Shown here: positions 56,699 through 64,000 of the stretch, piece by piece | Layout: each line of letters opens with the position of its first letter | Position numbering within the stretch: position 1 is the first letter of the stretch | NCBI RefSeq assembly: GCF_030164465.1 | Contig: NZ_JASNJE010000006.1 | Span: 1 to 64,000 of the forward strand | Reading direction: 5' to 3' | Source: Sedimentitalea xiamensis | GTDB lineage: Bacteria > Pseudomonadota > Alphaproteobacteria > Rhodobacterales > Rhodobacteraceae | Length of the DNA stretch: 64,000 bases | The notes under the pieces: model-generated | Databases searched by the model: none | Seen by the model: only the letters and a program-made list of their open reading frames with translations | What the model was told of the DNA's origin: nothing | Translations under genes and position numbers: made by a program

Positions 56699-57151
56699 AT
56701 GCCGACCCACTCAGAAACCCGTCCGCTGCCGTATTCGGCACAGCAGATGTATGACCTGGTCGCGGACGTCGCCAGATATCCCCAGTTCCTGCCCTGGTGC
56801 GCCGCCGCACGGGTGCGCAGCGTCGTCCCGCAGGGGCGGTCGCAGGTGATGGCGGCGGATCTGGTGATCAGTTTCAAGGTGTTCCGCGAAAGGTTCGGCA
56901 GCCGGGTCGTGCTCTGGCCGGAGCAGAAACGGATCGAAACGGAATATATCGACGGTCCGTTCAAATACATGAAATCGAGCTGGGATTTCGCCGATACGCC
57001 GACCGGGTGCGACGTGTCGTTTCATGTGGATTTCGAATTCAAGAACGCGATCCTGCAAAAGATCATCGGCCTTGTCTTCAACGACGCCATGCAGCGGATC
57101 GTCCGCGCCTTCGAACAGCGCGCGGCGGAACTTTATTCACCAATTTCTTGA
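56699..57151 (+). CDS. Coq10/RatA-type START-domain protein
   Basis: A 150-aa SRPBCC protein (MPTHSETRPLPYSAQQMYDLVADVARYPQFLPWC, then FKVFRERFGSRVV). Such proteins bind coenzyme Q and support respiration; E. coli RatA, once called a toxin, is a relative. The start was chosen by family length; no good ribosome site is seen. Confidence 0.9.
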   Translation: MPTHSETRPLPYSAQQMYDLVADVARYPQFLPWCAAARVRSVVPQGRSQVMAADLVISFKVFRERFGSRVVLWPEQKRIETEYIDGPFKYMKSSWDFADTPTGCDVSFHVDFEFKNAILQKIIGLVFNDAMQRIVRAFEQRAAELYSPIS

Positions 57152-57182
57152 CCGCGGAAGCGGGTGGCAGCATCTTCGGCCC

Positions 57183-57755
57183 ATGCGGTGTCTTTCTGTC
57201 CTGGCCTTTGCCCTGTTGCCCCTTGCCGGCTGGTCCGACGAACAATGCGAAGATATCTGGTTCACCCGAAATCTCATCATGGACCGGGCCGGGTATTGTT
57301 TCGCGTCGCCGCTGGGGCAGGCGCTGTTTGACAATTCCGATTGCGTCGGCAGCCAGGTCCAGCTCGACGCGGCCGCGGCGGAGACCGTGACTCGGATCCG
57401 CGCGCTGGAAGCGGAATACGCCTGCAATGTCGATACGCGCAGGCACGGGCTGGACATGGCCGATATCGCCTTCCGCCGGGCCTTGCGGGACCTGCCATTG
57501 CGCCACATGGGAAACGCGAGCGAATGGGCCTGTCAGGGCTGGACCGGACCGACCCTGCCGCTTTACGACGGGTTTTCCGATCCCCTGCATGCAATTGGCC
57601 AGATCCTGCCCGGAGACTTCGTGAGTTTCGGGCATGACGGACCCGGCCAGGGCTGGGTCTACGTGTCCGTTCATCCGCCGGGCTTTTCCGGCTTCAAGAG
57701 CGCCGGCTGGATGTACTGGCCGGACCGGATGCCCTGCGCCGCGGAAGCGGGTTGA
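57183..57755 (+). CDS. secreted DUF4453-like protein
   Basis: A 190-aa exported protein: signal peptide MRCLSVLAFALLPLAGWS, then an EDIWFTRNLIMDRAGYCF region of the YARHG/DUF4453 type with paired cysteines, and a C-terminal SH3-like part (LPGDFVSFGHDGPGQGWVYVSV). Assignment to DUF4453 is from memory of similar Rhodobacteraceae proteins. It sits 31 bp after the Coq10-like gene. Function unknown. Confidence 0.68.
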   Translation: MRCLSVLAFALLPLAGWSDEQCEDIWFTRNLIMDRAGYCFASPLGQALFDNSDCVGSQVQLDAAAAETVTRIRALEAEYACNVDTRRHGLDMADIAFRRALRDLPLRHMGNASEWACQGWTGPTLPLYDGFSDPLHAIGQILPGDFVSFGHDGPGQGWVYVSVHPPGFSGFKSAGWMYWPDRMPCAAEAG

Positions 57756-57798
57756 CGCCAATGGCTGACTTCGCTTCCAAGCCGTGTTGCCTGCCGCG

Positions 57799-59100
57799 AT
57801 GACGGGGCCGTTCTCCGCCAGCCTCGCCGGGTTCGCGACAGGACCCGTCCAGACCACCGCCGACGCCCGGCTGGTCGCCTGTCTGTCGGCGCTCGACTGG
57901 CTGGCGGTCGGGCGCGCCGGTGCGCAGGAACCGGTCGCGGCCATCCTGCGCGACCTCGCCCTTGACGAGGCCGGGGCAGGGCAGGCGCATGTCTTCGGCA
58001 TGGACCAACCCGTCCCGGTCCGCATGGCCGCGCTTGTCAACGGCACGACATCGCATGCGCTGGACTACGACGACACGCATTTCGCGCATATCGGACATCC
58101 CTCCGTGGCGGTGTTTCCGGCGGCCCTGGCGACGGGAGAACTGCGGGACGCAACGCTGGTCGACGTGATCGAGGCGGCGCTGGTCGGGATGGAACTGTCG
58201 ATCAGGGTCGGGCTGTGGCTGGGCCGGGATCACTATCAGACCGGATTTCACCAGACCGCCACCGCCGGGGCGTTCGGCGCCGCCGCGGCCGCCGGTCGGC
58301 TGGCCGGCCTGTCGCCGGAGGCGATGCGCCATGCGCTCGGCCTGACGGCCACGCGCGCCGCCGGTCTCAAGGCGCAGTTCGGCACCATGGGCAAACCCTA
58401 CAACGCCGGGCTGGCGGCTTCGGCGGGGATCGAATCGGTGCAGCTGGTCCGGCGTGGATTTGTCGCCAATCCCGACGCGATGGAATCCGGCGGCGGTTTC
58501 GGTGCGACGCATCACGGCCAGGCGCAGACGGACGCGGCGTTGGACGGGCTTGGCGGGACCTGGCTGTTTGAAACCGTTTCCCACAAGTTCCATGCCTGTT
58601 GCCACGGATTGCACGCCGCCCTGGAGGCCGGGCGCGACCTGGATATCGGCGCGCCGGAAATCGCCGAAATGCGGGTCAGGACCCATCCGCGCTGGATGAG
58701 CGTCTGCAATCAGCCCGCGCCGGACACCGGGTTGGGCGCCAAGTTCAGCTACGCGACGGTGCTGGCCATGCAGGCGACCGGCTATGACACCGCCCGGCTG
58801 GACAGCTACAGCGACAAGGCCTGCGCCGACCCCCGCATCCGTGACCTGCGGTCGCGGATCACGGTCACCGCCGATGACAGCCTGACCGAAACCCAGGCGG
58901 TGCTGAGCGTTCTGCGCCGGGATGGCGCGCGGCTGGAAGCGTCCCACGATCTCGACGCGCCGCTTTCGCTCGATCAGCGCGAGGACCGCGTGCGCCGGAA
59001 GGCCGGCGTGCTGATCGGACAGGAACGCGCCGATCTGGCCTGGGGCCAGCTGCGCGGCGGCGGCAGCGCCGCCGGATTCGCGTCGCTGCTCTGCCGGTAG
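57799..59100 (+). CDS. MmgE/PrpD family protein
   Basis: A 433-aa protein of the 2-methylcitrate dehydratase-like superfamily. It has NGTTSHALDYDDTHFAHIGHPSVAVFPAALA, HQTATAGAFGAAAAAGRLAGL and KFHACCHGLHAALEA. The superfamily includes PrpD, aconitate decarboxylase and iminodisuccinate epimerase, so the substrate is open. Neither prpB nor prpC is nearby. The ATG follows in-frame GTG and TTG codons by up to 15 bp. Confidence 0.88.
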   Translation: MTGPFSASLAGFATGPVQTTADARLVACLSALDWLAVGRAGAQEPVAAILRDLALDEAGAGQAHVFGMDQPVPVRMAALVNGTTSHALDYDDTHFAHIGHPSVAVFPAALATGELRDATLVDVIEAALVGMELSIRVGLWLGRDHYQTGFHQTATAGAFGAAAAAGRLAGLSPEAMRHALGLTATRAAGLKAQFGTMGKPYNAGLAASAGIESVQLVRRGFVANPDAMESGGGFGATHHGQAQTDAALDGLGGTWLFETVSHKFHACCHGLHAALEAGRDLDIGAPEIAEMRVRTHPRWMSVCNQPAPDTGLGAKFSYATVLAMQATGYDTARLDSYSDKACADPRIRDLRSRITVTADDSLTETQAVLSVLRRDGARLEASHDLDAPLSLDQREDRVRRKAGVLIGQERADLAWGQLRGGGSAAGFASLLCR

Positions 59101-59148
59101 GGGCGGCCCGAAAAAACACTATTCCGGGACTGTCGGAAATAGAGGCGG

Positions 59149-59649
59149 CTATTCGGCCCTTTCGCCTGCTTGCCGGTCGAAATGCGAAATTCCGAGCGCC
59201 AGCAGTTTCAGGGCGTGGTCGCAGGCGGCGCGCCGGACCTGCGCGCGCCCCAACGGGCCGAAGTCGACGGTTTCGCAGACGGTCGGCCTATCGCGCACCG
59301 CGAGTCCGAAACAGACGCGTCCCTCGGGCTTGAACTCGGAACCGCCGGGGCCGGCGATTCCGGTCACGGACACGGCGACCTCGACCCCGGATCCGGTCCG
59401 CGCGCCTTCCGCCATTTCGCGGGCCACCGCTTCGGAGACGGCGCCGACGGCGGCCAGCGTTTCCGCCCGCACACCCAGCATCTCCTGTTTGGCGGCGTTG
59501 GAATAGGTGACGAAGCCGCGATCCACCACGTCGGACGACCCCGGCACATCGGTCAGCGCCGCCGCCACCATCCCGCCGGTGCAGCTTTCCGCCGTCGCGA
59601 TGCGCACCCGCGCGGCGCGGGCCGCCTGCAGAATGCCTTCGACCGTCAC
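59149..59649 (-). CDS. pncC: nicotinamide-nucleotide amidohydrolase (CinA C-terminal domain)
   Basis: A 166-aa single-domain CinA_C protein that deamidates NMN. Motifs: ATAESCTGGMVAAALTDVPGSS, VTYSNAAKQEMLGV and VTGIAGPGGSEFKPEG. The N-terminal MoCF-like domain of full CinA is absent, as in E. coli PncC. Start GTG overlaps the pgpA stop (GTGA). Confidence 0.93.
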   Translation of the reverse strand: MTVEGILQAARAARVRIATAESCTGGMVAAALTDVPGSSDVVDRGFVTYSNAAKQEMLGVRAETLAAVGAVSEAVAREMAEGARTGSGVEVAVSVTGIAGPGGSEFKPEGRVCFGLAVRDRPTVCETVDFGPLGRAQVRRAACDHALKLLALGISHFDRQAGERAE

Positions 59650-60146
59650 AGCCCGAACACCCCATGCGCCAGCCCGGCGAGGATCATCACGCCGATGGCG
59701 GCGAAGACACCCGCGACCACGTCGTCCAACATCACCCCCAGCGCGTCGTTACGGCGGTCCGCCCAGCCGACAAGCCAGGGCTTGCCGATGTCAAACAGCC
59801 GGAACAGCAGGAACGCCGCGATCCAGCCCGGCCAGAACCGCAGGATGTCCAGATCCATCCGCCAGGCGGAATAGCTGAGCGGCAGCAGCGCGATCCATTG
59901 TCCGACCACTTCGTCGATGACGATTTCCGAAGGATCGTGGTCGTCGCTGCCTCGGGTCAGCACGCCCGTCGCCCAGACCCCCTTGGCGAAGGCGGCCAGC
60001 GCGGCCAGCATAGCCAGGGGAAATCCGCCGATCACGTGGATCAGCCAGAACAGCGGCAGGGCGGCCAGCGAGCCCCAGGTGCCGGGCGCCGGGCGCAGGT
60101 AGCCGACGCCGCCGACGGTCGCGATCATCCGGGCCAGCCTGTTCAT
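59646..60146 (-). CDS. pgpA: phosphatidylglycerophosphatase A
   Basis: A 166-aa inner-membrane phosphatase of phosphatidylglycerol synthesis. Four hydrophobic stretches and the motifs [26 protein letters not shown] and [10 protein letters not shown], then [10 protein letters not shown], are canonical. ATGA overlaps with ispF; its GTGA overlap leads into pncC. Confidence 0.94.
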   Translation of the reverse strand: MNRLARMIATVGGVGYLRPAPGTWGSLAALPLFWLIHVIGGFPLAMLAALAAFAKGVWATGVLTRGSDDHDPSEIVIDEVVGQWIALLPLSYSAWRMDLDILRFWPGWIAAFLLFRLFDIGKPWLVGWADRRNDALGVMLDDVVAGVFAAIGVMILAGLAHGVFGL

Positions 60147-60622
60147 GCGGACACCAGGGTTGCCGTGGCGATGGCGGCGATACCTTCGCCGCGTCCGGTG
60201 AAGCCGAGCCGTTCCGATGTCGTCGCCTTGACCGACACCCGCGAAATCTCCAGCCCCATGATCCCGGCAAGCCGCGCCCGCATGGCCGGGGCATGCGGGC
60301 CGATCTTCGGGAATTCGCAGATCAGCGTCACGTCCGCATTGGACAGGGCAAACCCCATCTGTCCGGCGAGATCGCTGGCATGGCGCAGGAAGATGTCGCT
60401 GGCCGCGCCTTTCCACCGGGCCTCGCTGGGCGGAAAGTGCCGGCCGATATCGCCCTGCGCGAGCGCGCCATAGATGGCGTCGGTCAGCGCGTGCATCCCG
60501 ACATCGGCGTCCGAATGCCCTTGCAGGCCCCGGTCATGCGGGATCTCGACGCCGCAGAGCACCACGTGATCCCCGGCGCCGAACCTGTGCACATCGAATC
60601 CGTTGCCAAGCCTAATGTCCAT
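60143..60622 (-). CDS. ispF: 2-C-methyl-D-erythritol 2,4-cyclodiphosphate synthase
   Basis: A 159-aa MEP-pathway enzyme. Zinc ligands are in GFDVHRFG (Asp, His) and [17 protein letters not shown] (His). Family end block [21 protein letters not shown] is present. It overlaps the ispD end by 11 bp; in many alphaproteobacteria the two are one IspDF protein, here they are separate frames. Confidence 0.96.
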   Translation of the reverse strand: MDIRLGNGFDVHRFGAGDHVVLCGVEIPHDRGLQGHSDADVGMHALTDAIYGALAQGDIGRHFPPSEARWKGAASDIFLRHASDLAGQMGFALSNADVTLICEFPKIGPHAPAMRARLAGIMGLEISRVSVKATTSERLGFTGRGEGIAAIATATLVSA

Positions 60623-61280
60623 TGCGCGCCCTCAGAATGCGGTCCGCCCGGTCGAAATCGCCGGGCAGGGTGATCTTCAGATTGTCTTCGTCTCCGGGCA
60701 CGATTGCAACGCGCATCCCGGCGGCGCGGGCGACTTCCACATCGTCTGCCGCGCCGCCGGGATGGGCCGCATGGGCGGCGCAGATGGCGTCATAGTGAAA
60801 CCCCTGCGGAGTCTGGGCGCGGTAGAGCCCCGCCCGGTCCTGCGTGCCGGTCACGAATCCGTTCGCCCCCTGCCAAAGCGCATCGGTCACGGCCAGCGCC
60901 GGCGCGGCGCCGGGTTCATCCTCCAGCGCGGCGATCACGCCGGAGATGACATCCCGCGTCACGCAGGGACGCGCGACATCGTGGATCAGGACCTTGTCGA
61001 CACCTTGTCCGGCCAGCGCCGCCAGGCCGTTGCGGACGGATTCCGCCCGGTCGGCCCCGCCGTGCGCGACCCGGATTCCGCGCGCCTGAAACGCGTTCCC
61101 GCCGGTCAGGTCGTCCGGGTGCAGAACGATGGCGATCAGCCCGATCAGCCCGTGCTCTTCAAAGGCCCGCAACGTATGTTCCGCCACCGGCGCGCCGGCG
61201 ATTTCGCGCCATTGCTTGGGGAAGGGGCCGCCGGCGCGCCGGCCGCGTCCGGCGGCAACGATGAGGGCGGCTGTGGTCAT
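60612..61280 (-). CDS. ispD: 2-C-methyl-D-erythritol 4-phosphate cytidylyltransferase
   Basis: A 222-aa CTP-dependent enzyme of the MEP pathway. The nucleotide loop is [20 protein letters not shown]; also [12 protein letters not shown] and [15 protein letters not shown] precedes the ATG. It is the first gene of the ispD-ispF-pgpA-pncC string and is divergent from dusB by 189 bp. Confidence 0.95.
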   Translation of the reverse strand: MTTAALIVAAGRGRRAGGPFPKQWREIAGAPVAEHTLRAFEEHGLIGLIAIVLHPDDLTGGNAFQARGIRVAHGGADRAESVRNGLAALAGQGVDKVLIHDVARPCVTRDVISGVIAALEDEPGAAPALAVTDALWQGANGFVTGTQDRAGLYRAQTPQGFHYDAICAAHAAHPGGAADDVEVARAAGMRVAIVPGDEDNLKITLPGDFDRADRILRARNGH

Positions 61281-61469
61281 GGGGCGATCCTGCGAGAGAT
61301 GGCAAAGCTTGCGCGTGTTTAAGTTGTGGTGCGGCCTGAGGCAATCACCCCCGGCAAGGCGCCTAAATATTGTGCAGACGCTTTCTTTTGCGGCATGCGA
61401 CAACGTGGAAGCGTTGAGCCTGCCCGGCAACTTCGGTAAGCCTGCTGCAACTGCACAAGGATCGGGCAT

Positions 61470-62453
61470 GTGACGCAGCCTCTTCGCGACATCTTTCTGA
61501 CGCCGCCGGTCATCCTGGCCCCGATGGCGGGAATCACCGACCGCCCGTTCCGCGACCTGGTCCAGGGTTTCGGCTCCGGACTCGTCGTCAGCGAAATGGT
61601 GGCCAGCCAGGAAATGGTGCAATCCAGGCCCGGCACGCGCGAACGGGCGGAACTGAGCGCGGATGTGGAGAACACCGCGGTGCAGCTGGCCGGCCGGGAG
61701 GCCCACTGGATGGCCGAGGCGGCGCGGCAGGTGGCGGATCGCGGCGCGCGTATCATCGACATCAACATGGGCTGTCCGGCCAAGAAGGTGACGAACGGCT
61801 ATTCCGGGTCGGCGCTTCTGAAAACGCCGGATCACGCCCTGACGCTGATCGAGGCCGTGGTCGCGGCGGTGGACGTGCCGGTGACGCTGAAGACCCGGCT
61901 GGGCTGGGATGACGATTCGCGGAACGCCGCCGACGTCGCCCGCCGCGCCGAAGACGCCGGAGTCCAGATGGTGACGATTCACGGGCGGACCCGGTGCCAG
62001 TTCTACAAGGGGCGGGCGGATTGGCCGGCGATCGCCAGCGTCAAGGATGCCGTGTCGATCCCGGTCGTCGCCAATGGCGACATCACCGACGGCGCGACGG
62101 CGCGTCAGGCCCTGGCGGCGTCGGGCGCGGATGGCGTGATGATCGGACGCGGGGCCCAGGGCCAGCCGTGGAAACTGGCGGAAATCGCCCATGACATCGC
62201 CGGTTTCCCCGTGCCGTCTGTCCCGTCCGGGGACGGGCTGGTCGCGCTCGTCAGCGCGCATTATCAGGCGATGCTGTCGTTTTACGGAAAGGACCTGGGC
62301 CTGCGCGTCGCCCGCAAGCATCTGGGCTGGTACATGGACCTGGTTCCGACCGGGCCGGCCCTGCGCCGTCTGGTCCTGACCTCAGGAAGCCCGGACGAGG
62401 TTCTGCGCCTGCTGCCGGATGCCCTGACCCAAAGCGCGCAGGCCGCCGCATGA
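61470..62453 (+). CDS. dusB: tRNA-dihydrouridine synthase B (NifR3)
   Basis: A 327-aa FMN enzyme reducing uridines in the tRNA D-loop. It has [14 protein letters not shown], the catalytic Cys in [31 protein letters not shown] and [14 protein letters not shown]. Start is GTG with AAGGA 8 nt upstream; the ATG two bases before is immediately followed by a stop. ATGA overlap with ntrB gives the classic nifR3-ntrB-ntrC order. Confidence 0.95.
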   Translation: MTQPLRDIFLTPPVILAPMAGITDRPFRDLVQGFGSGLVVSEMVASQEMVQSRPGTRERAELSADVENTAVQLAGREAHWMAEAARQVADRGARIIDINMGCPAKKVTNGYSGSALLKTPDHALTLIEAVVAAVDVPVTLKTRLGWDDDSRNAADVARRAEDAGVQMVTIHGRTRCQFYKGRADWPAIASVKDAVSIPVVANGDITDGATARQALAASGADGVMIGRGAQGQPWKLAEIAHDIAGFPVPSVPSGDGLVALVSAHYQAMLSFYGKDLGLRVARKHLGWYMDLVPTGPALRRLVLTSGSPDEVLRLLPDALTQSAQAAA

Positions 62454-63532
62454 CGTCGGACAGTTCCATCTGGGCGTCGCTGCCGATCCCTGCCTTCCTG
62501 ATCGACGGCAACGACAATATCGCGGACGTGAATTCCGCCGGCGAAGGCTTCCTGAACGCCTCGGCGAAATCGGTCATCGGCACCCCGATCTGGGACCAGG
62601 TGGCGATCGACGCGCCGATCGAAGAAGCCTTCGGCCGCGCCCGCAAGAACGGCACGCCGCTTTTCGTCAACGACATCGACGTCGGCTCCGGCAGCCGCGC
62701 GCCCCTGCAATGCGCGCTCCAGATCGCGCCGCTGCTCGGTCATCCCGGCACCATGATCCTGATGATCTCGCCGCGCGAACTCGCGGGGCGGATGACGCAA
62801 AGCCATTCGGTCAAGTCGGCGGCGCAATCGGCGATCGGCATGGCCGAGATGCTGGCCCATGAAATCAAGAACCCGCTGGCCGGGATCACAGGTGCTGCGC
62901 AACTGCTGAGCATGAACCTGTCGCCGGAAGACCTGGAACTGACCGACCTGATCGTGACCGAAAGCCGGCGGATCGTGAAGCTGCTCGAACAGGTTGAACA
63001 GTTCGGCAACCTGTCGGAACCGTCCTTCAAGCCGGTCAACATCCATGACGTGCTGGACCGGGCGCGGCGGTCGGCGCTTCTGGGTTTCGGGGCGCATATG
63101 AAGATCGTCGAGGATTACGATCCGTCGCTGCCGCTGGCCTATGGCGATCCGGACCAGTTGCTCCAGGTGATTCTGAACCTGCTGAAGAACGCATCCGAAG
63201 CCGCCGACCCGAAAGGCGGCACGATCCGCATACACAGCTATTTCGAACATTCCTTCAGCCTGCGCCGCGCGGACGGGTCGGGGCAGTCGCTGCCGCTCCA
63301 GGTCGAGATCATCGACGACGGTCCGGGCCTGCCCGACAAGATCCGCGCCGATGTCTTCGATCCTTTCGTGTCCGGCCGCGACAACGGCACCGGCCTCGGC
63401 CTCGCCCTGGTGAGCAAGATCATTTCGGACCACCACGGATGGATCTCCGTGACGTCGGTTCCGGGACATACGGTTTTCCGACTTTCCCTGCCGCGGGTTC
63501 CGCGCGGCCTGAACCCCGAGGAGACTTCCTGA
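62450..63532 (+). CDS. ntrB: nitrogen regulation sensor kinase NtrB
   Basis: A 360-aa soluble kinase/phosphatase controlled by PII. A PAS-like N-terminal domain is followed by phospho-acceptor His137 in [13 protein letters not shown], the N box [13 protein letters not shown] and G boxes DDGPGLP and [10 protein letters not shown]. It overlaps dusB by 4 bp and ntrC by 1 bp (TGATG). Confidence 0.96.
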   Translation: MTSDSSIWASLPIPAFLIDGNDNIADVNSAGEGFLNASAKSVIGTPIWDQVAIDAPIEEAFGRARKNGTPLFVNDIDVGSGSRAPLQCALQIAPLLGHPGTMILMISPRELAGRMTQSHSVKSAAQSAIGMAEMLAHEIKNPLAGITGAAQLLSMNLSPEDLELTDLIVTESRRIVKLLEQVEQFGNLSEPSFKPVNIHDVLDRARRSALLGFGAHMKIVEDYDPSLPLAYGDPDQLLQVILNLLKNASEAADPKGGTIRIHSYFEHSFSLRRADGSGQSLPLQVEIIDDGPGLPDKIRADVFDPFVSGRDNGTGLGLALVSKIISDHHGWISVTSVPGHTVFRLSLPRVPRGLNPEETS

Positions 63533-64000
63533 TGGACGGTACTGTTCTGGTTGCCGACGACGACCGCACGATTCGGACGGTCCTGACCCAGGCGCTGACC
63601 CGCGCGGGCTGCAAGGTGCATGCGACCAGTTCCCTGACGACGCTGATGCGCTGGGTCGCGGAGGGAAAGGGCGACGTGGTGATCAGCGACGTGATGATGC
63701 CGGACGGCAACGGGCTGGAAATGCTGCCTAAGATCGCGCAGGACCGTCCGGGCCTGCCGGTGATCGTGATCTCGGCCCAGAACACGATCATGACCGCCAT
63801 CCAGGCCGCCGAGGCTGAAGCCTACGACTACCTGCCCAAGCCTTTCGATCTTCCGGACCTGATGAAGCGCACCTCGCGTGCGCTGGAACTGAAACGCCGG
63901 ACCCCGTCCGATGTGCGCGACACGTCCGAGGACCGGCCCGACGAACTGCCGCTGGTCGGGCGCACCCAGGTGATGCAATCCCTCTACCGCCTCGTCGCCA
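63532..64000 (+). CDS. ntrC: nitrogen regulator NtrC, N-terminal part, cut by window end
   Basis: About 156 residues visible: a receiver domain with acidic pocket ADDD, phospho-acceptor Asp53 in [12 protein letters not shown] and Lys in YDYLPKPFD, then a linker and the start of the AAA+ domain ([18 protein letters not shown]). The rest, including the DNA-binding domain, is outside. It should activate nitrogen-assimilation promoters, probably including glnBA. Confidence 0.95.
   Translation, partial: MDGTVLVADDDRTIRTVLTQALTRAGCKVHATSSLTTLMRWVAEGKGDVVISDVMMPDGNGLEMLPKIAQDRPGLPVIVISAQNTIMTAIQAAEAEAYDYLPKPFDLPDLMKRTSRALELKRRTPSDVRDTSEDRPDELPLVGRTQVMQSLYRLVA

Overview
The window is high-GC bacterial chromosome that reads as a member of the Alphaproteobacteria, most likely Rhodobacteraceae (Roseobacter group). 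The support is the dusB-ntrB-ntrC order, a soxBDAG sarcosine oxidase operon, a glnB-glnA pair, a non-pyrrolysine MttB homologue, the DUF6477/DUF6456 gene pair, and dense gene strings joined by 4-bp ATGA overlaps. Function calls come from reading motifs; no database search was possible.

Layout. 1-0.63 kb: the cut end of an IS3-family element and one small unknown ORF. 0.9-14.2 kb: an amide-utilisation region. An amidase, an acetamidase/formamidase and an SDR read rightward. A leftward string encodes a flotillin-like protein, a short-chain amide/urea-type ABC importer (binding protein, two permeases, two ATPases), an acyl-CoA synthetase and an ABM-fold protein. The second ATPase is fused in frame to a complete second amidase. 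14.6-20.4 kb: a spermidine/putrescine-type ABC importer, N-carbamoylputrescine amidase and an acetylpolyamine deacetylase. 20.6-28.4 kb: tRNA-Asn, a metallo-hydrolase, an EnvZ-like kinase, a lytic transglycosylase, glnB-glnA, nnrD and tRNA-Leu. 28.6-29.2 kb: decayed IS6 and IS5 transposase pieces.

29.2-36.9 kb: DUF1289, ruvX, ccmI and the sarcosine oxidase operon, which has a TfoX-domain gene and a double palindrome inside it. 36.9-48.9 kb: FkbM methyltransferase, sodB, TTC38-like TPR protein, flavin oxidoreductase, TetR-PPK2, hydrolase-metA-ATPase, two DMT exporters, an ABM protein and guaA. 49.1-53.3 kb: MttB homologue, DUF6477 and DUF6456 genes divergent around two perfect DnaA boxes, and a lysine-rich helical protein. 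53.6-61.3 kb: lipA, two c-type cytochromes, hpt, a Coq10/RatA protein, a secreted DUF4453-like protein, MmgE/PrpD, and the overlapping ispD-ispF-pgpA-pncC string. 61.5-64 kb: dusB-ntrB-ntrC, cut by the window end.

A nitrogen theme links much of the window: uptake and hydrolysis of amides, polyamine uptake and deacetylation, sarcosine and quaternary-amine demethylation, then ammonium assimilation (glnA) under PII (glnB) and NtrBC. The most unusual points are the ATPase-amidase fusion with a well-placed internal ribosome site, the perfect hairpin between the binding-protein and permease genes, the double palindrome plus leader peptide inside the sox operon, and the DnaA-box promoter region in front of DUF6456.
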